Of a stretch of 64,000 nucleotides of DNA, positions 21,993 through 33,947 are shown piece by piece. Position 1 is the first letter of the stretch. Every line of letters starts with the position of its first letter. The stretch is from Silene conica. Lineage: Eukaryota > Streptophyta > Magnoliopsida > Caryophyllales > Caryophyllaceae. A model generated the notes under the pieces. The model made no database searches. It was not told where the DNA came from and saw nothing but the letters and a program-made list of their open reading frames with translations. The translations under genes and the position numbers were made by a program. The stretch spans positions 31,873,501 to 31,937,500 of the forward strand of contig CM055315.2 in assembly GCA_029255685.2 (NCBI GenBank), in the 5' to 3' direction.

Positions 21993-23269
21993 AAGCACTA
22001 CTACAGAAACCCTTAAGGACATCGGTTAATGGACATCAGATTTTGGAAAAATCTGATGTAATTAATTTGCACATCAGTTGACTACAAAAACCTGATGTGC
22101 TGTAAAATAAAGGACATCGGTTTCTATTTCAAACCCATGTCCATAAGTATTGATTTTAATGCACATCGGACTAAATGACAACCCATGTACATTAATTGAT
22201 CAAGGACAACGATTATTCAAGTAAGCGGATGTTAATTATTCACTACTAGAAGATCCATTGTTACAAAAGCCTTCACCTTGTTTCACTCATTTTCTTCGTC
22301 TTTATTATTTGTCATATCCACAGTTCATCTTGCTTCTTCAATCACAGTTCATCCATCCTCTCAATCTCAATCTAACCTGTGTTCTACTAACTTGTGTTCT
22401 ACTAACTTCTTCTAATACATTCATCTTCTCAATTCATCAGCACCACCACCCACCTTCATTCATTCAGTTTTTCATACATTCATTTCTCTCCATTAGGGTT
22501 CGTCTTTTTCGAATTTGGGGATTTTCTGTTTGCGATTTTCTGGAGTTGCTTTCAAATTCCTCTTGTTTGTTAGTAATTCCCCACCAAATACACCTTTAAT
22601 TATCCCTTTTCTCATTCAAATTCGACCAAAACAGTCGAAATAGAGAATAGGGTTTCGAATTTTCCAGATTTGTGATTTGTGATTTGAGATTTGAGATTGC
22701 AGTCGAAATAGGGAATCTCTCGATGAAAACTTGATAAGGAATAGTGAATGATGGAAAAAGGATTGCTGTTATGCCTTTTGAAAATTTTTACTTATTGCAG
22801 ACTAGTTGCAGTTTCAGGCATTTGCAGTTGTGTTTTTGTGGCAGCAGGTCTGAGCTGTTGGGATTTGATGTTGTTCTGGTTTGTACACCTCGACACTGAC
22901 AACCCACAACCATCTCAGTGCCACTCTTCAGTGGTTGAATTCACAATCCTCATTCGGGTATGGTTTGAGATTGAATTTTCCTTTGTAAACTCTCAAGAAA
23001 ACCAACTGATTTAGTTGGGAAATGTTCTCTAATTCTCGTAATTTTCAGATCTAATTGGGTTGATCTTGATTGTTATTTGCTTGTATTTAACTGCTGAACG
23101 TGGGAGTAGAAGCTATTTTTCTTTCACTACAAGGTATAAATTCCCAGATCATTGAGAGAATTCAAGGTTCCTTCTATCTTAGCACCTGACTACATTCATT
23201 GTGTAACATTGACGAAGGCTTCAGTTTAGTTAAAATCTAAGGTTTCAAGGTTCTGATTATTTATCATCA

Positions 23270-23649
23270 ATGAAGAAACAATTTGATACGACAATGGCGC
23301 CGTCTTCGAGCCAAATGAAGTTTGAGGAGAGTGAAGAGGGAAACACATTCTTTTTTTTCCTGTGAAAATGTTAACAATGCATCAATATTTGAGACTGATA
23401 TTTGTTTGTTATTATGTAGCTTCAAGAAGAGATATAATTTTCTGGATGAGGAGTCTCTTCCATCTGAAAAAGCAGTATGATATTGTTTATTCCATTATGC
23501 ATTTTCTATTACTAGCATTCACCTGTTGCAGTATTTATTACTAGCATTCACGTAATTTATTTGGATACTCACAGGAGTTGCAGATGGCGCTAAAGACCAC
23601 GAAAGACCCAAAAGTTGTTCAGGAAATGAACGATCACATTTCATGGATT
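23270..23649 (+). pseudogene. RRP36-like gene fragment inside the CACTA
   Basis: Three exon-like pieces. The first begins with ATG at 23270 (MKKQFDTTMAPSSSQMKFEE). The second is 23420-23474 (FKKRYNFLDEESLPSEKA), after an acceptor TATGTAG and before GTATGA. The third is 23575-23649 (25 codons, ending NDHISWI), after TACTCACAG and followed by a strong donor GTAAGT. The second and third join in frame. The patterns FKKRYNFL...LPSEKA and TKDPKVVQEM...ISWI resemble RRP36, a nucleolar protein for early 18S rRNA processing. The region between the first and second pieces and the C-terminal half are missing or unrecognisable. The preceding 22250-23269 looks like a captured 5' UTR/promoter. Likely non-functional transduplicate; identity recalled, not searched. 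Confidence 0.55.
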
Positions 23650-25294
23650 GTAAGTTATATTGCCTGATAAGATCTCCTTATCTTTTTAAGCTTCTATTGT
23701 TGTGTCTCTCGAGTTAATTATGTGTGTTCATGATCAGTTTTTGACAAGCGATGTATGTTGCTTTCATCTCAGAACAAGCAGCTAAAAAAAGACTAACAAC
23801 AATAAAACAATAAAAAAAAATACTGGTAGAAGATGCACCGGACTGAACTAGCAGCCTGTAGCTTTGAAAACCAGAACTGATATCCAAAGACTCGAATGTA
23901 CGCGTGCATACTCATTGCATCCTTACTTTATGCGTTCATGTTTAGATCAATGTCATCAAACACAAATGTATACAAGATTTGACAAATCCTTGATGAAAAA
24001 ATTGTCTTTGTTTGCAGGAAAACTACCTAACAGCTACTTTTGGCATGGTAGAGATAATGTTACTATTTGGGAATTGAATCCAAAATTATGACATAAGCCT
24101 ATCCACTTGTTGTCTATTCATCTATGCAGTTCATTTTATTTTCAGAATTTGTCTGACTTGTTTTATGTGCATTTCTCTTGATAACCATTTCCTTAATCTC
24201 TGGTAAACCTGTTCTATAGCTGGAATTTATGTATGTGCCCATTATCTCGATCAGGCTTACACTTCCTCTTGATGTCTTTGAAATTTTTGTTTTGTTGAAT
24301 GTTAGTCAGTTACAGAACACACTTAACTAACTAAGCCGTTTCCTGTGGAACACACTGAACTTCTTTGTAGATCTTGTCCAGGTAATCAAATCGTCTGAAT
24401 CAGGATATATAGGTTGCACCCTGCAGCTTTGAGTTTCCCTTTCCCTTTCAACTGTACTGCTCCTTATGGCTCATTTGGCAGTAAAAAGATACTGTCTTTG
24501 CGCAATCATTTGTTTACCTTTGGTTAAAATACCGTCACATAGAATATAAAAGGTAAAAAAATGATTGGGGCGTGGGCAGTATAAAGAATGAACTGTGATT
24601 GACTGTCAAGATTATCTGCTGAACATTCTCGAGCAATTTAGGATTATGCTGGTCGAAATTAAATATACTATGGAAGTCGCGAAATTGCTTGGTTACTTGT
24701 TTTGGTCATTTATGGTCCATTGCCATTTTGATTGACCCACTACACTCACTGCCATTAGCCACTGCACATCTACTCTACTGCATTCTTGCTCACTGTCACC
24801 CCTGCATACATAGTGTCATTCTAGTTTCTACACTTGCGACCCACTGCGTGCTCTATCACTTCTGTTTTTACTATTTTAATCCTACTACACCTGCTGCTAC
24901 CTGCTACACGCTGCTATAGCTGCTACCTGCTACACGCTGCTATGGCTGCTCACTGCCCACTGCTCACTACTGTACTGTACTTCTACTGCACCCATTAAAC
25001 TGCCATTTGTCTTATAGCATTCACCTTACTGCACACTACTAGAACTGTTATTGTCTTCCTGCATGTCTCTCTTACATTACTGAACTGCTGCTGGTCTGTT
25101 ATACCAGACCTTACGTTGACATATCTCTTAAGCATAGTAGAATTGCATCTGGGATTGCTCTTGGAGGGAATGCGAGATTTTATTCTAGAGCCAAGACAAT
25201 CATGACAGTAAAGGCCGGTTGGGTTTGTAGTTTTGTACTAAAAGTAAAGGCCGGTTGTTATCTCGTATATTAACATTTTTTGATGGACCTGCAG

Positions 25295-25569
25295 ATAGCA
25301 ATGGCAAGAAGGCTTTCATGGGCATAGGCAAACCTCAACCCCACTGCTCAGGCTCTCATAGTATCCACTGGTATACCTTCCATATAATTCATATGTTACT
25401 CTGTTTTCCTGTTATTTTCCTCAAAATATAAGGATAGTTAATAGGTGTACGAGTTTGGTGATGCAATTTTGTGCATGATTTGCAGGTTTTCAAACACCGA
25501 CTGCCATATTCCCAAGAAGAAATCGACGAGGTCAGGGACTTGTGGGCGGACTATTTTCTAAATGCATAG
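25295..25569 (+). other. Two exon-like segments in the CACTA, unidentified
   Basis: 25295-25370 is preceded by acceptor GACCTGCAG and followed by GTATAC. 25486-25569 is preceded by TGATTTGCAG and ends in a TAG. Splice signals and T-rich flanks suggest a captured 3' gene end. I do not recognise the protein in either plausible frame. Confidence 0.25.
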
Positions 25570-26300
25570 TCTTTCTAGCTAGTAACGTAGTACTTTGATT
25601 TTGCAAACTAAGTCGATGTTTGGTTAGTTGTTGAACTTGTGATCTCTAGACTATTTTGGATGTCGTCTAAAATGACGCATAACCCTATATGTTTGGTTAG
25701 TTGATGAATTTGGATAATGTATATGAAAGACGACCGACCTTTGTCGTGATTTGCTTTGAACTTGTTTAATAAAAGACGAACGACTTTGTCGTGCGTCGCT
25801 TTGAATTTGTGTTTGTTTGGTTGATGGTATGGCAGTCTGGCTGGCATCTGAATAATGTATACTGGTGGTACAAATTACCATCAGTACCAGCTTTTTTTTT
25901 TAAAAAAAATGAACATAAATGGACATTAGATTACAGCTAAAGAATGATGTGCATAAATATGAAGGACATCAGACTTATTAACCCTCCGATGTGCAATAAC
26001 ACATGGACATCAGATGTGAGCTAAAGAATGATGTGCATAAGAATGATGGACATCAGACTTATTAAACCTCCGATGTGCAATACCATATGGACATCAGATG
26101 TGAGCTAAAGTATGATGTGCATAAGGATGATGGACATCAGACGTTTTAAACATCCGATGTGCATTAGCAAATGGACATCGGTTGCACAACCGATGTCCTT
26201 GATACCCATAATGGACATCAGGGAACTCTACATCGGTTGCTAATCCGATGTCCTTGACCATAAAAGTCTGATGTCCTTAAGGCTTTCTGTAGTAGTGAAG

Positions 26301-27050
26301 AAAAGAGAAAAAAAGGGAAAATAAAAAGGGAAAACAGAAAAAAAGAAAGAGAAAAAGAAAAATCGAAAAAAAATATACTGTAAATCAGTCGACCGACCGC
26401 AAACCTTGGTCGGTCGACCAACTGTCAGAAACAGAAAATCGCAGTTTGTTTAAAAGTTCCTTTATTTAGCGATTGTTACTCCCGTACTCCATTCATATCA
26501 TTTGGGAGTCATTTTTCCTTGAAAAATGTGTGAGATTCGTACTTCAAAAATAGCACAGTGTTCAAGTTCTTTGGGTTTGAAAGTTATGAAATCTTTTATT
26601 GTTTGGATCCCGTCGTTTGCTAGCTTGGCTATTTAAACTCCACATATCCAAACCATCTTAGCCTTTATTACCCATTGCCTCACATATCTTCCTTTACCTC
26701 AGCATGTGTCAAAGTCATTAGATTGGCACGGTTGTAGAGTTTATTTTCATGTTAGATTGCAGGCATGTTCTCATGGGTCGAAGTTAGGTGAGTGTCACTA
26801 CAAAATTACTTCTTTCTATCATTTACATACGCTCACCCTTTGCTCATTGTGTGATTTGAGCGACCCGCAAGAGTCCATTGTGATGAATCTTTATGCTTGA
26901 TAGATTAGCAAAGTTTGACAACTTCATAACTCGTTTGCATGATTCATTTTCTAGTTACTTGTTGACTTGGCATTAAATTGGTTTAGGCTTTACATTTGCA
27001 TTTCTCTCTGAGATTGAAATCGTTCCATTAGTTTAAGATCGAGTCTAGTT
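26301..27050 (+). mobile_element. A1 3' noncoding region, part after the CACTA insertion
   Basis: Begins with A/G-rich sequence, one palindrome pair (CAGTCGACCGACC, about 26385-26422) and the conserved Athila 3' blocks (about 26625-26880, 'tcccattgcctcacat...', 'gagcgacccgcaagag'). No gene seen. Confidence 0.6.
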
Positions 27051-27088
27051 CTTGCTTGAGCACAAGCAAGAGTTTGGTTTAGGGAATT
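27051..27088 (+). promoter_or_regulatory. Stem-loop and polypurine tract of A1
   Basis: CTTGCTTG / AGCA / CAAGCAAG, perfect 8-bp arms, then AGTTTGGTTTAGGGAATT and the LTR start TGATGCG. Compared with E and C (TTTGCTTG / CAAGCAAA), the outer pair has changed from T-A to C-G on both sides. Confidence 0.75.
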
Positions 27089-28685
27089 TGATGCGTGTCT
27101 ATTTTATGATGTTTTACATCTATTTTTTACACGCATTTCGGAGCTCATTTATGAGTTTTGGACTATTATTTCTCCTATTTCGTATACTTTGGTATTTTTA
27201 TGCATTATTGCAAATATATGCGGAAATAAGCCGAATTCAGGTCAAACCCGTCCTCAAGTGATTTGAATGGCTAAAGGTATGAAGGAATGAAGAAGGAACG
27301 GAGTCTAGTGCGCGTTTGAAAGACCGAAGGACTGATTTAAGAAGCAATAAGAGCTGATATAGCAGGTATATCAGTCGACCGACTGAGGATACTGGTCGGT
27401 CGACCAATATACCTGGCGAGGATTTTTTAGAAGCTTTATTTCCAAGATTAGGAACTTGAGGAAGTCCGATAGTTGGTCGACCGACCAACATCATCGGTCA
27501 GTCGACCACAAGGCCTGAACCAGAAAAATACGAAACAAGGCAAAGCCCATGAACGTGATTAGGTTTAAGAAGAAATTTAAGAGATTATTATAAAAGGGTT
27601 AATCACCCCTTGTATTATTCATTCAGTTTTTACTAGCTATCAATTCCTAATCAAGTTTTAGTTTAAATTCCAAGTTTATTAGTTCTAGTCCTTATTTCAT
27701 ACACAAATTTCCTGTTCCACGAATTTTGCAATAATACTCAATCTTTATGTTCTTATCTCTTCCTAGTTACGGTAATCCTTATTTCTTAACTCAGTTTATT
27801 CATATTTTATTTAGTTTTATACCGGATAGTTAGAATCCCGAACCTTGCTATTGTTAATTGCATATTTGTTATCGTCTTAATCATGTTTCCTATTGTTATT
27901 ATCGTTATACTTACTGTTTTCTTCAATATCATGAGTAACTAAACCCTCACATGTTAGGATGTAGGCAAATTATAGCGTAGATGACGTAGTTGAGGGCAAC
28001 CCGTAGCAGACCTTGGTCGACCGACTAGCTTCTATGGTCGGTCGACTGAGGTGGTTGGTCGATCGATCGGATTAGCTAGTCGGTCGACCGACTTCGTGTA
28101 TGATCAGACCTATTTTTATTCGTTAAGTGCAATATCTTTCAACGAGACCGAGAGGAGACTTGTTAGATGCTTAGTAATGACCAACCCGGGGATCGAAAGA
28201 TAAGGGAAGGGCATTAGTTAACGTTTTAAGACAGCTAAGTTACTAAGACCGAAGGGTGTGTGACTTAGACATTAGGAATCACCTATAATGTTGACAGCCA
28301 GTATATGTGAGACCTAGGGACTAATAGTATAGGCCGAAAGGAAATGTTAGTTAACATCGACCGAAAGGATTTGTTATACTCCTTACACGACTATAATACA
28401 TGTTTACCTAGACCGTCTGACATCGTAGCTATAGTGACCCGAACATCCTAGCATCACTTTTATCATTGTTTTTACATCTAATTTTGAGTTTCGTTCTTAT
28501 CTTATTTGCGAGATTTAGTTGAGACCAAAACACAATAAAAAACCCCCATATTGTTACCCTAAGACTTAAAACATAAAACAGTTAATACTCCCAACCTCCT
28601 TGTGGTTCGACCCTGACTTTCACTATCTATAGTTTAAGTTTAGGAATATAAATTTTATCTTTGACACCCACAACGACGGGTATCA
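27089..28685 (+). mobile_element. A1 3' LTR
   Basis: 1,597 bp, TGATGCGTGTC to ACGGGTATCA. U3 has GGTCGACC-type palindromes (27370-27510) and a TATA box TATAAAAG (27589-27596) about 80 bp later. A second palindrome group lies downstream (28015-28095). Ends inside gag of the minus-strand element T. Confidence 0.9.
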
Positions 28686-29326
28686 GAACTCTCAGCCTAA
28701 ATCGCATCATCGTACACCTTCACAAAACAAGTAGAGTCTCTCCTCACTATACTCTCAATCCGGGGACTGAGCTTACTGCGGTAGAAGTACACTCTCTCAG
28801 GCTCATCCTTGAAAAAGCGAGAGGCGAAGTGCGCAAGCAAATTGAACGTATCGGTGAAGTCCCGAAAAATCATCTTTGCTTGTTTAAGATCCATAAATTC
28901 CTTGAGTCTCTGGGACCGTAGCTCCTTAGGATATAAGAGAGTCTCCACCATGGTCTTGAAGTTATCGCAGTCGAACAACGGATCCAACAGAGCAGGAGGA
29001 CCAACATGTGCCCACCAACGATTAGCCTTGTGAGTAGGGAATTGAGAAGCCAATCGCACACGATCCTCTCTAACCACAGTGTACATGGAGAAGCCCATCT
29101 CCATATCATGGAACCACTCTAAAAGGACAACTGAGTCAATCTCTCCACCGTAGGTCTTCGCGTGGCTTCTGGACATCTGACTAGCAATCCAAGAGAAACC
29201 ACCAGGGCGGTTAAGATCATTGCCTGGAGGCGGAGGAGGAGGAGAATCAACCTAAGAAATCTGATTCTCGAGCACTTGAAACAATGCTTGCATGATTGCA
29301 TTGTCCACTCCAGAGGGTCTCACCAT
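28686..29326 (-). pseudogene. gag: Gag pseudogene of Tekay-like element T (truncated)
   Basis: Minus-strand frame from ATG at 29326 (MVRPSGVDNAIMQ), with an in-frame TAG about 25 codons in, then a Pro stretch and the retrotransposon-gag fold (WFHDMEMGF...RWWAHVG...FKTMVETLLYPKELRSQRLKEFMDL). The frame breaks off at 28686 where A1 is inserted. It belongs to the T element, whose LTR and PBS lie at 37003-38176, now separated by K. The structural protein would form virus-like particles. Zinc knuckle and pol are not in the window. Confidence 0.75.
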
Positions 29327-29387
29327 CCTTCTAAAGAGAAAACTTGGTTAGCTTAACAATTAGCAATAAAAAACAGACACCAATCTT

Positions 29388-30458
29388 TGTGGAGAATTTC
29401 CGTATATTCACCCTTAAAATTACAGGATTATAACGAAAAAATATACATGTGAATATCGTCATAAGATGAAAAACATAAAACGAAAGGAAATGATGCACAA
29501 CCTTAGGTCCTAGCGCGAATGGCCTAAGAACAGGAATTAATAGATATTCCCTCCTATAACTTGCACCTAAGAACTGTCTGAGATGATGTCGCGTGTGCTA
29601 GAAATACTCTCCAATTGCCTTGCAATATGGGGAGAGTTTTTGTGAGTTTTAGATGTGAGATCTAGGTTTTGGGAGAAAGCTGCTCTCAAAACCCTAGTTT
29701 TAGGAAATAATGAATTACCAGTAGTTGACAAAAGGAGAATTACTCTCCTTTTGTAATCCACTCGGTCGGCCGAAATAGGTCAAAGCTGAGAGTGGGATTT
29801 CTACTCTCACCTTATTCTCTTGCGTGATTCGATCCTAAAGCTAAAATATAATCCGCGGGTTTTAATTATAAATCGTATACTACCTCTGTCCCAGTGGGAT
29901 GTTTACACTTCTTTTATTTAGTGAGAGGAAAATAAAGGAAGTGTAAACATATCACCGGGACGGAGGGAGTACATGTTATCAGATACTAATGCAGTCGATA
30001 CATTAATAATGGTCTGATAAGAAAATTACGATATTGTATAATTAGCTCAATTAATATAACTGCTTATATTAATACACGAATTCAATATTTAATTTACAAA
30101 TTAATCATGTAATCCGTATTAGCTAAAATTATTTAATCCGTATTAAATAATTATCTCAACATCTCATTGACTAATTTAATAGTCAATACCTCTGACTAAC
30201 TGTTTAGTCGTATTCGGCATAAATGTGACTGTATTTTCATACCTTCACATCTCTCAAACGTGTCCTATAGGTGTGACGTATAGGGACCAGTTGATCACCG
30301 CCATCTGTATGACAATAACGTCAAACTTATTTAGCAAGCCAACCGTTATTAATAAACGTGGATCAACTGATAATAATACCAAAGTATGCCCTTGTATGTG
30401 ATCCTTTAAGAGATTTAATAAGTCATTGTACTAACTGTCAAGGACACCAGCCCAAACA
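29388..30458 (-). mobile_element. Solo LTR of copia element K, with MITE
   Basis: Matches the K 5' LTR (35903-36905) almost throughout, apart from a 92-bp MITE-plus-TA insertion and a 24-bp length difference near 30090. Ends TGTGGAG...AAACA on the plus strand. ATCTT lies on both sides (29383-29387 and 30459-30463), and ATCTT also follows the K 5' LTR (36906-36910). It behaves as the solo LTR left by LTR-LTR recombination in one copy of a duplicated K insertion. Confidence 0.8.
29880..29969. mobile_element. Stowaway-like MITE
   Basis: 90 bp with terminal inverted repeats CTACCTCTGTCCCAG / CCGGGACGGAGGGAG and target duplication TA (29878-29879, 29970-29971). The paralogous LTR at about 36385 reads straight through the empty site (CGTATACATG), which fixes the boundaries. 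Tc1/mariner-type Stowaway families have this terminus (CTCCCTCCGTCCC) and TA target. Confidence 0.92.
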
Positions 30459-31229
30459 ATCTTAAGTCCTTAATTCTACCCCATCTCTCATTCATTATTT
30501 GATTTATTGGTCGAGTTAAGTTTGGGGATCACATGAGTGCGTCAGGAGCGATAACACTCTGATACCAACTGTAAAAAACCCTCGCGGCAGCGGAATAATA
30601 AACATACAAAATGCATGAAAAATGCGGGAATTTAAACTTTTTGACATGATACACAAAACATGCGAGGCAAATTACGAAACTAACATGCGGAAAAAAACAA
30701 GACTAGATAAGTATAAAGTATATATACAATGCAACAACCCGGGATATCATATCCCACGGGTACCAAAACTGTATAAGTCAAGAACTGAGCCTAGCTACAG
30801 AAATGGGTTAAGTCATGTCATTGCTAATGCATCGCTCGCTAGCTCTCGAGTGAATGCCCCATGTACAAACAGCACCAACTTACATACATGGAAACATGTA
30901 CGCCACAGTCAGTGGGGAGTAACTAGAGGTTCTCCTAGCCGTCTATTGTCAATAAACACATAAGCAAGTAAACATATTATACATATAAGCATGCTCCAAC
31001 ATAAGCGTAATTATGAGAAGCGCAAATCATATTTCCTCAGCTTAAGCATATTCAACCTTGATGATTAGCTCAAAAACCCCAATTCAGGTCTAACTAAAAC
31101 ACACATTCAAGTAGTATCTAGCACTGTACCCCGATTCAGGCAGGTTAGACATAAATCAATCAGCAATATCTAAATCTGACCTCGACTTAGGCAAGACTAT
31201 ACATAAATAATCAGCAGTATCTATAGCAT
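30459..31229 (-). repeat. Duplicated T leader + PBS + partial T LTR
   Basis: Near copy of 36906-37675 (roughly 20 differences in 770 bp by eye). It has the leader, the initiator-Met PBS (30556-30567 reads ACTCTGATACCA on the plus strand) and the LTR end TGTAAAAAACCC at 30570. It stops abruptly at 31229, where K pol sequence begins. This is the breakpoint of a tandem duplication. Confidence 0.8.
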
Positions 31230-33947
31230 GACTACGGGTGCAAAGATCTTATCGTAGTGCAAGCCTGGCACTTGGGTGAAACCTTTAGCAACTAGTCGTG
31301 CCTTGTGAATATCTTGTTGTCCTTCCACTACATGCTTTATCTTGTAAAGCCATTTGCATTGAAGAGGGCGTACCTTGTCAGGTAGGTCCACAAGATCCCA
31401 CACGTTGTTCTCATACATGGAGTCCATCTCGGATTGCATGGCTTCTAGCCATAGCTTTGAGTCGGAACTAGTCAGGGCACCTTTATAGGTTGGGGGTTCA
31501 TTACCCTCTAGGAGTAAGATGTCATCTATGTCATGTTCCTCGACCATACCAATGTATCTGTCCGGATGAATAGAGACTCTTCCCGACCTCCTAGGTTCCT
31601 CAGGAATATCTACTGCAGCCGAGGTTGAAGGAACTGCTTCCTCCAGTGGTTGCTCGGTAGTTGGTTCTTGAATCTCCGATAGATCGAAGGTTCTATTACT
31701 CGACTTGTTCTCGAGAAATTCTTTCTCTAAGAACGTCGCACTAGCCGCAACAAAAACACGTTGTTTGGTTGGCGAGTAGAAGTAATGACCAAAAGTTCCT
31801 TTTGGATAACATATAAAGTATGACTTGACCGATTGCGAGCAGAGCTTGTCCTCGTGTCTCCACTTGACATAAGTTTCGCAGCCCCAAACCCGAATAAAGG
31901 ACAAGTTTGGGACCGTTCCCTTCCATAACTCGTTTGAAGTCTTGTCAACAACTTTAGACGGACTTCGATTAAGTATTAGAGCGGCTGACAGAAGAGCATA
32001 GCCCCACAATGAATCAGGCACAACGGTGTGACTCATCATGGATCAAACCATATCAAGTAGAGTTCGATTTCTCCGTTCGGACACACCGTTTAATTGTGGT
32101 GTTCCAGGTGGAGTCAACTGTAGAACGATGCCACAGTCTTTAAGGTGTTGATCAAACTCATGAAAAAGATACTCGCCACCACGATCAGATCGTAGTGCTT
32201 TAATCTTTCTACCCATTTGGTTCTGTACCCGATTCTGGTATTCTTTGAACTTGTCAAAGGATTCACTTTTGTGTTTCATTAAGTAGACATAGCCATATCT
32301 ACTCAAATCATCCGTGAAAGTGATGAAATACCTATAGCCTTCTCGTGCGTTGATCGACATAGGGCCACATACATCCGTGTGTATGAGTCCTAATAGGTCG
32401 GCAGCGTGCATTCCAACACCTTTGAAGGAAATACGAGTCATCTTACCGATGAGACATGATTCACACGTGCCAAATGATTCAAAATCAAAGGCCGAGATAG
32501 CTCCATTCTGTATGAGCTGTTTTACGCGTATCTCATTTATATGTCCCTTACGGCAGTGCCATAGGTAGGTTTGATCTTTGTCACCAACCTTTAACTTCTT
32601 GTTATCCACGTGTAATATTTCGGTGGTTTGATCTAAAACATAAATTCCATTCATGGAAACTGCCTTGCCATAAATCATATCGTGTAATGAGAAAATACAG
32701 CTATTATTCTCTATTACAAATGAAAAACCAAGTTTGTCAAGTGCAGAAACAGAAATAATGTTTTTGGATAAACTAGGAACATAATAACAGTTATACAATG
32801 ATAACTCGAATCCACTAGGAAGCTGGATCACGTATGTTCCCCTCGAGACTGCAGCAACTCGTGCTCCATTCCCGACACCCAGGTCAACCTCACCCTTTAT
32901 GAGGGGCTCGAGGTTTCGGAGGCCCTGCACATGATTACACAGATGAGAACCACAACCAGTATCTAGTACCCAAGTTCCGTAACTTGCATGGTTAATCTCA
33001 ATCATGTGAATAAAAGAAGAAGAAGACATACCAACAGGAGTAACACGGCCTGCGTTAATGTCCTCGTGATATACGAGGCACGTGCGCCTCCAATGCCCAG
33101 TCTTGTGGCAATGGTGGCATTCTGTGCTTGTATCCTTGCTCTTTGTCTTGCCCTGTGAGTTGCTCTACTCACCGGGCCCACTCTTAGCAAATCCCGACTT
33201 CTTGAACTTAGGCTTACCTACCGCTAGGTCGCCTTGAGCTTTCGCTTTCCCTTTACCTTTACTGGAGATCATGAGAACATCCTGCTTCACGCTCCCACTC
33301 AATTTCAGATCCTTCTCGGTTTGTACGAGAAGTGGGTGGAGCTCATGAGGAATCTTATTCATGTCGTTAATGTAATAGTTGGCCCTGAAGAGGGCGAACC
33401 CATCATGAAGCGAATGAAGCATTCGATCAACGATTATGTTCTCACTGATCTTGCAGTTTAAGGCCTCCAGTTTCTCGATATTTTCAATCATGTTGAGAAT
33501 ATGTGGGCTAACAGCTTGGCCCTTCTGGAGTTTCGCGTCAAAGAAGCGACAGGTATGCTCATATGAAACGATTCTTGGAGCTTTCGAGAATTCATTTGTG
33601 AGCGTGGTGAAAATTTTGTTTGCACCATGGGAAATGAAGCGTCTTTGCAAATTGGATTCCATTGCAAAGATAAGTACGTTCTTTAACGCACCCGCTTCCA
33701 TGACGAAGTCGCTATGAACGCGAACTTCGGTAGCTCTAGCCCCAGTTCCTGGGTGTGCCGGAATAGGCTCAGTCAAGTACTTGAGCTTTCCGTCAGCAAT
33801 GGCAGCATTCCGTAATGTTGCCTCTCAGTCAGAGAAGTTTGACCCATCATTCATCAGTCTAGTAGACTGATTCATGGAGTCCATGAAGGCTTTAAGCCAG
33901 GATTCTCGTGCTAGCGTGGCACTTGGCATTGGGTCTTGACCAGCCAT
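31230..33947 (-). pseudogene. gag-pol: Copia gag-pol pseudogene of K (gag, protease, integrase, start of RT)
   Basis: One frame from ATG 33947 (MAGQDPMPSATLARESW) through the copia gag (UBN2-type), zinc knuckle CHHCHKTGHWRRTC, protease WVLDTGCGSHL, integrase zinc-binding part (LWHCRKGH...CESC) and the DDE core (HTDVCGP; LRSDRGGEY; GVSERRNRT). The integrase C-terminal region follows, then the first part of the RVT_2 reverse transcriptase (KARLVAKGFTQVPG), which ends at FAPVV. Three single-codon stops interrupt it (about 33824, 33173, 32042); each is explained by one C-to-T or G-to-A change. There are no frameshifts. A strong splice donor (G|GTATGT, minus strand, at 33031) lies at the gag/protease boundary, as in F. 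Confidence 0.88.

Larger units (their letters stand above)
21996..26297. mobile_element. Non-autonomous CACTA transposon with captured exons
   Basis: Terminal inverted repeats start CACTACTACAGAAA at 21996 and end TTTCTGTAGTAGTG at 26297. The repeats extend to about 28 bp (through CTTAAGGACATC) with one mismatch. A 3-bp target-site duplication AAG (21993-21995, 26298-26300) is normal for CACTA. Subterminal repeats of ACATCRG / CCGATGT words fill about 22015-22215 and 25905-26280. No transposase is visible. The middle contains gene fragments, including RRP36-like exons (23270-23649). It sits in the 3' noncoding region of A1. Confidence 0.93.
4963..28685 (+). mobile_element. Athila-like Ty3/gypsy element A1 (host of two nested insertions)
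   Basis: Parts in order: truncated 5' LTR (4963-6175), tRNA-Asp PBS, decayed gag-pro, insertion B (8883-20376), rest of gag-pro (20382-20672), 3' noncoding region, CACTA insertion (21996-26297), PPT, and a full 3' LTR (27089-28685). With the insertions removed, the internal part is only about 5.1 kb. It has no reverse transcriptase, RNase H or integrase, so this is a pol-less, non-autonomous Athila. Its 3' LTR ends inside the gag of Tekay-like element T, so A1 inserted into T. The left junction is lost. Confidence 0.85.

Noticed and set aside
22258-23014. Two open frames of 113 and 88 codons in the CACTA
   Set aside because: No domain; the region looks like a captured promoter/5' UTR before the RRP36-like ATG.
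24730-25090. CTGCTAC-rich stretch as a structured RNA or satellite
   Set aside because: Only a roughly 33-bp duplication near 24890-24955 is clear; the rest is low complexity.
28661-28921. Plus-strand frame of 86 codons
   Set aside because: Antisense shadow of the T gag pseudogene; also crosses the A1 LTR end.
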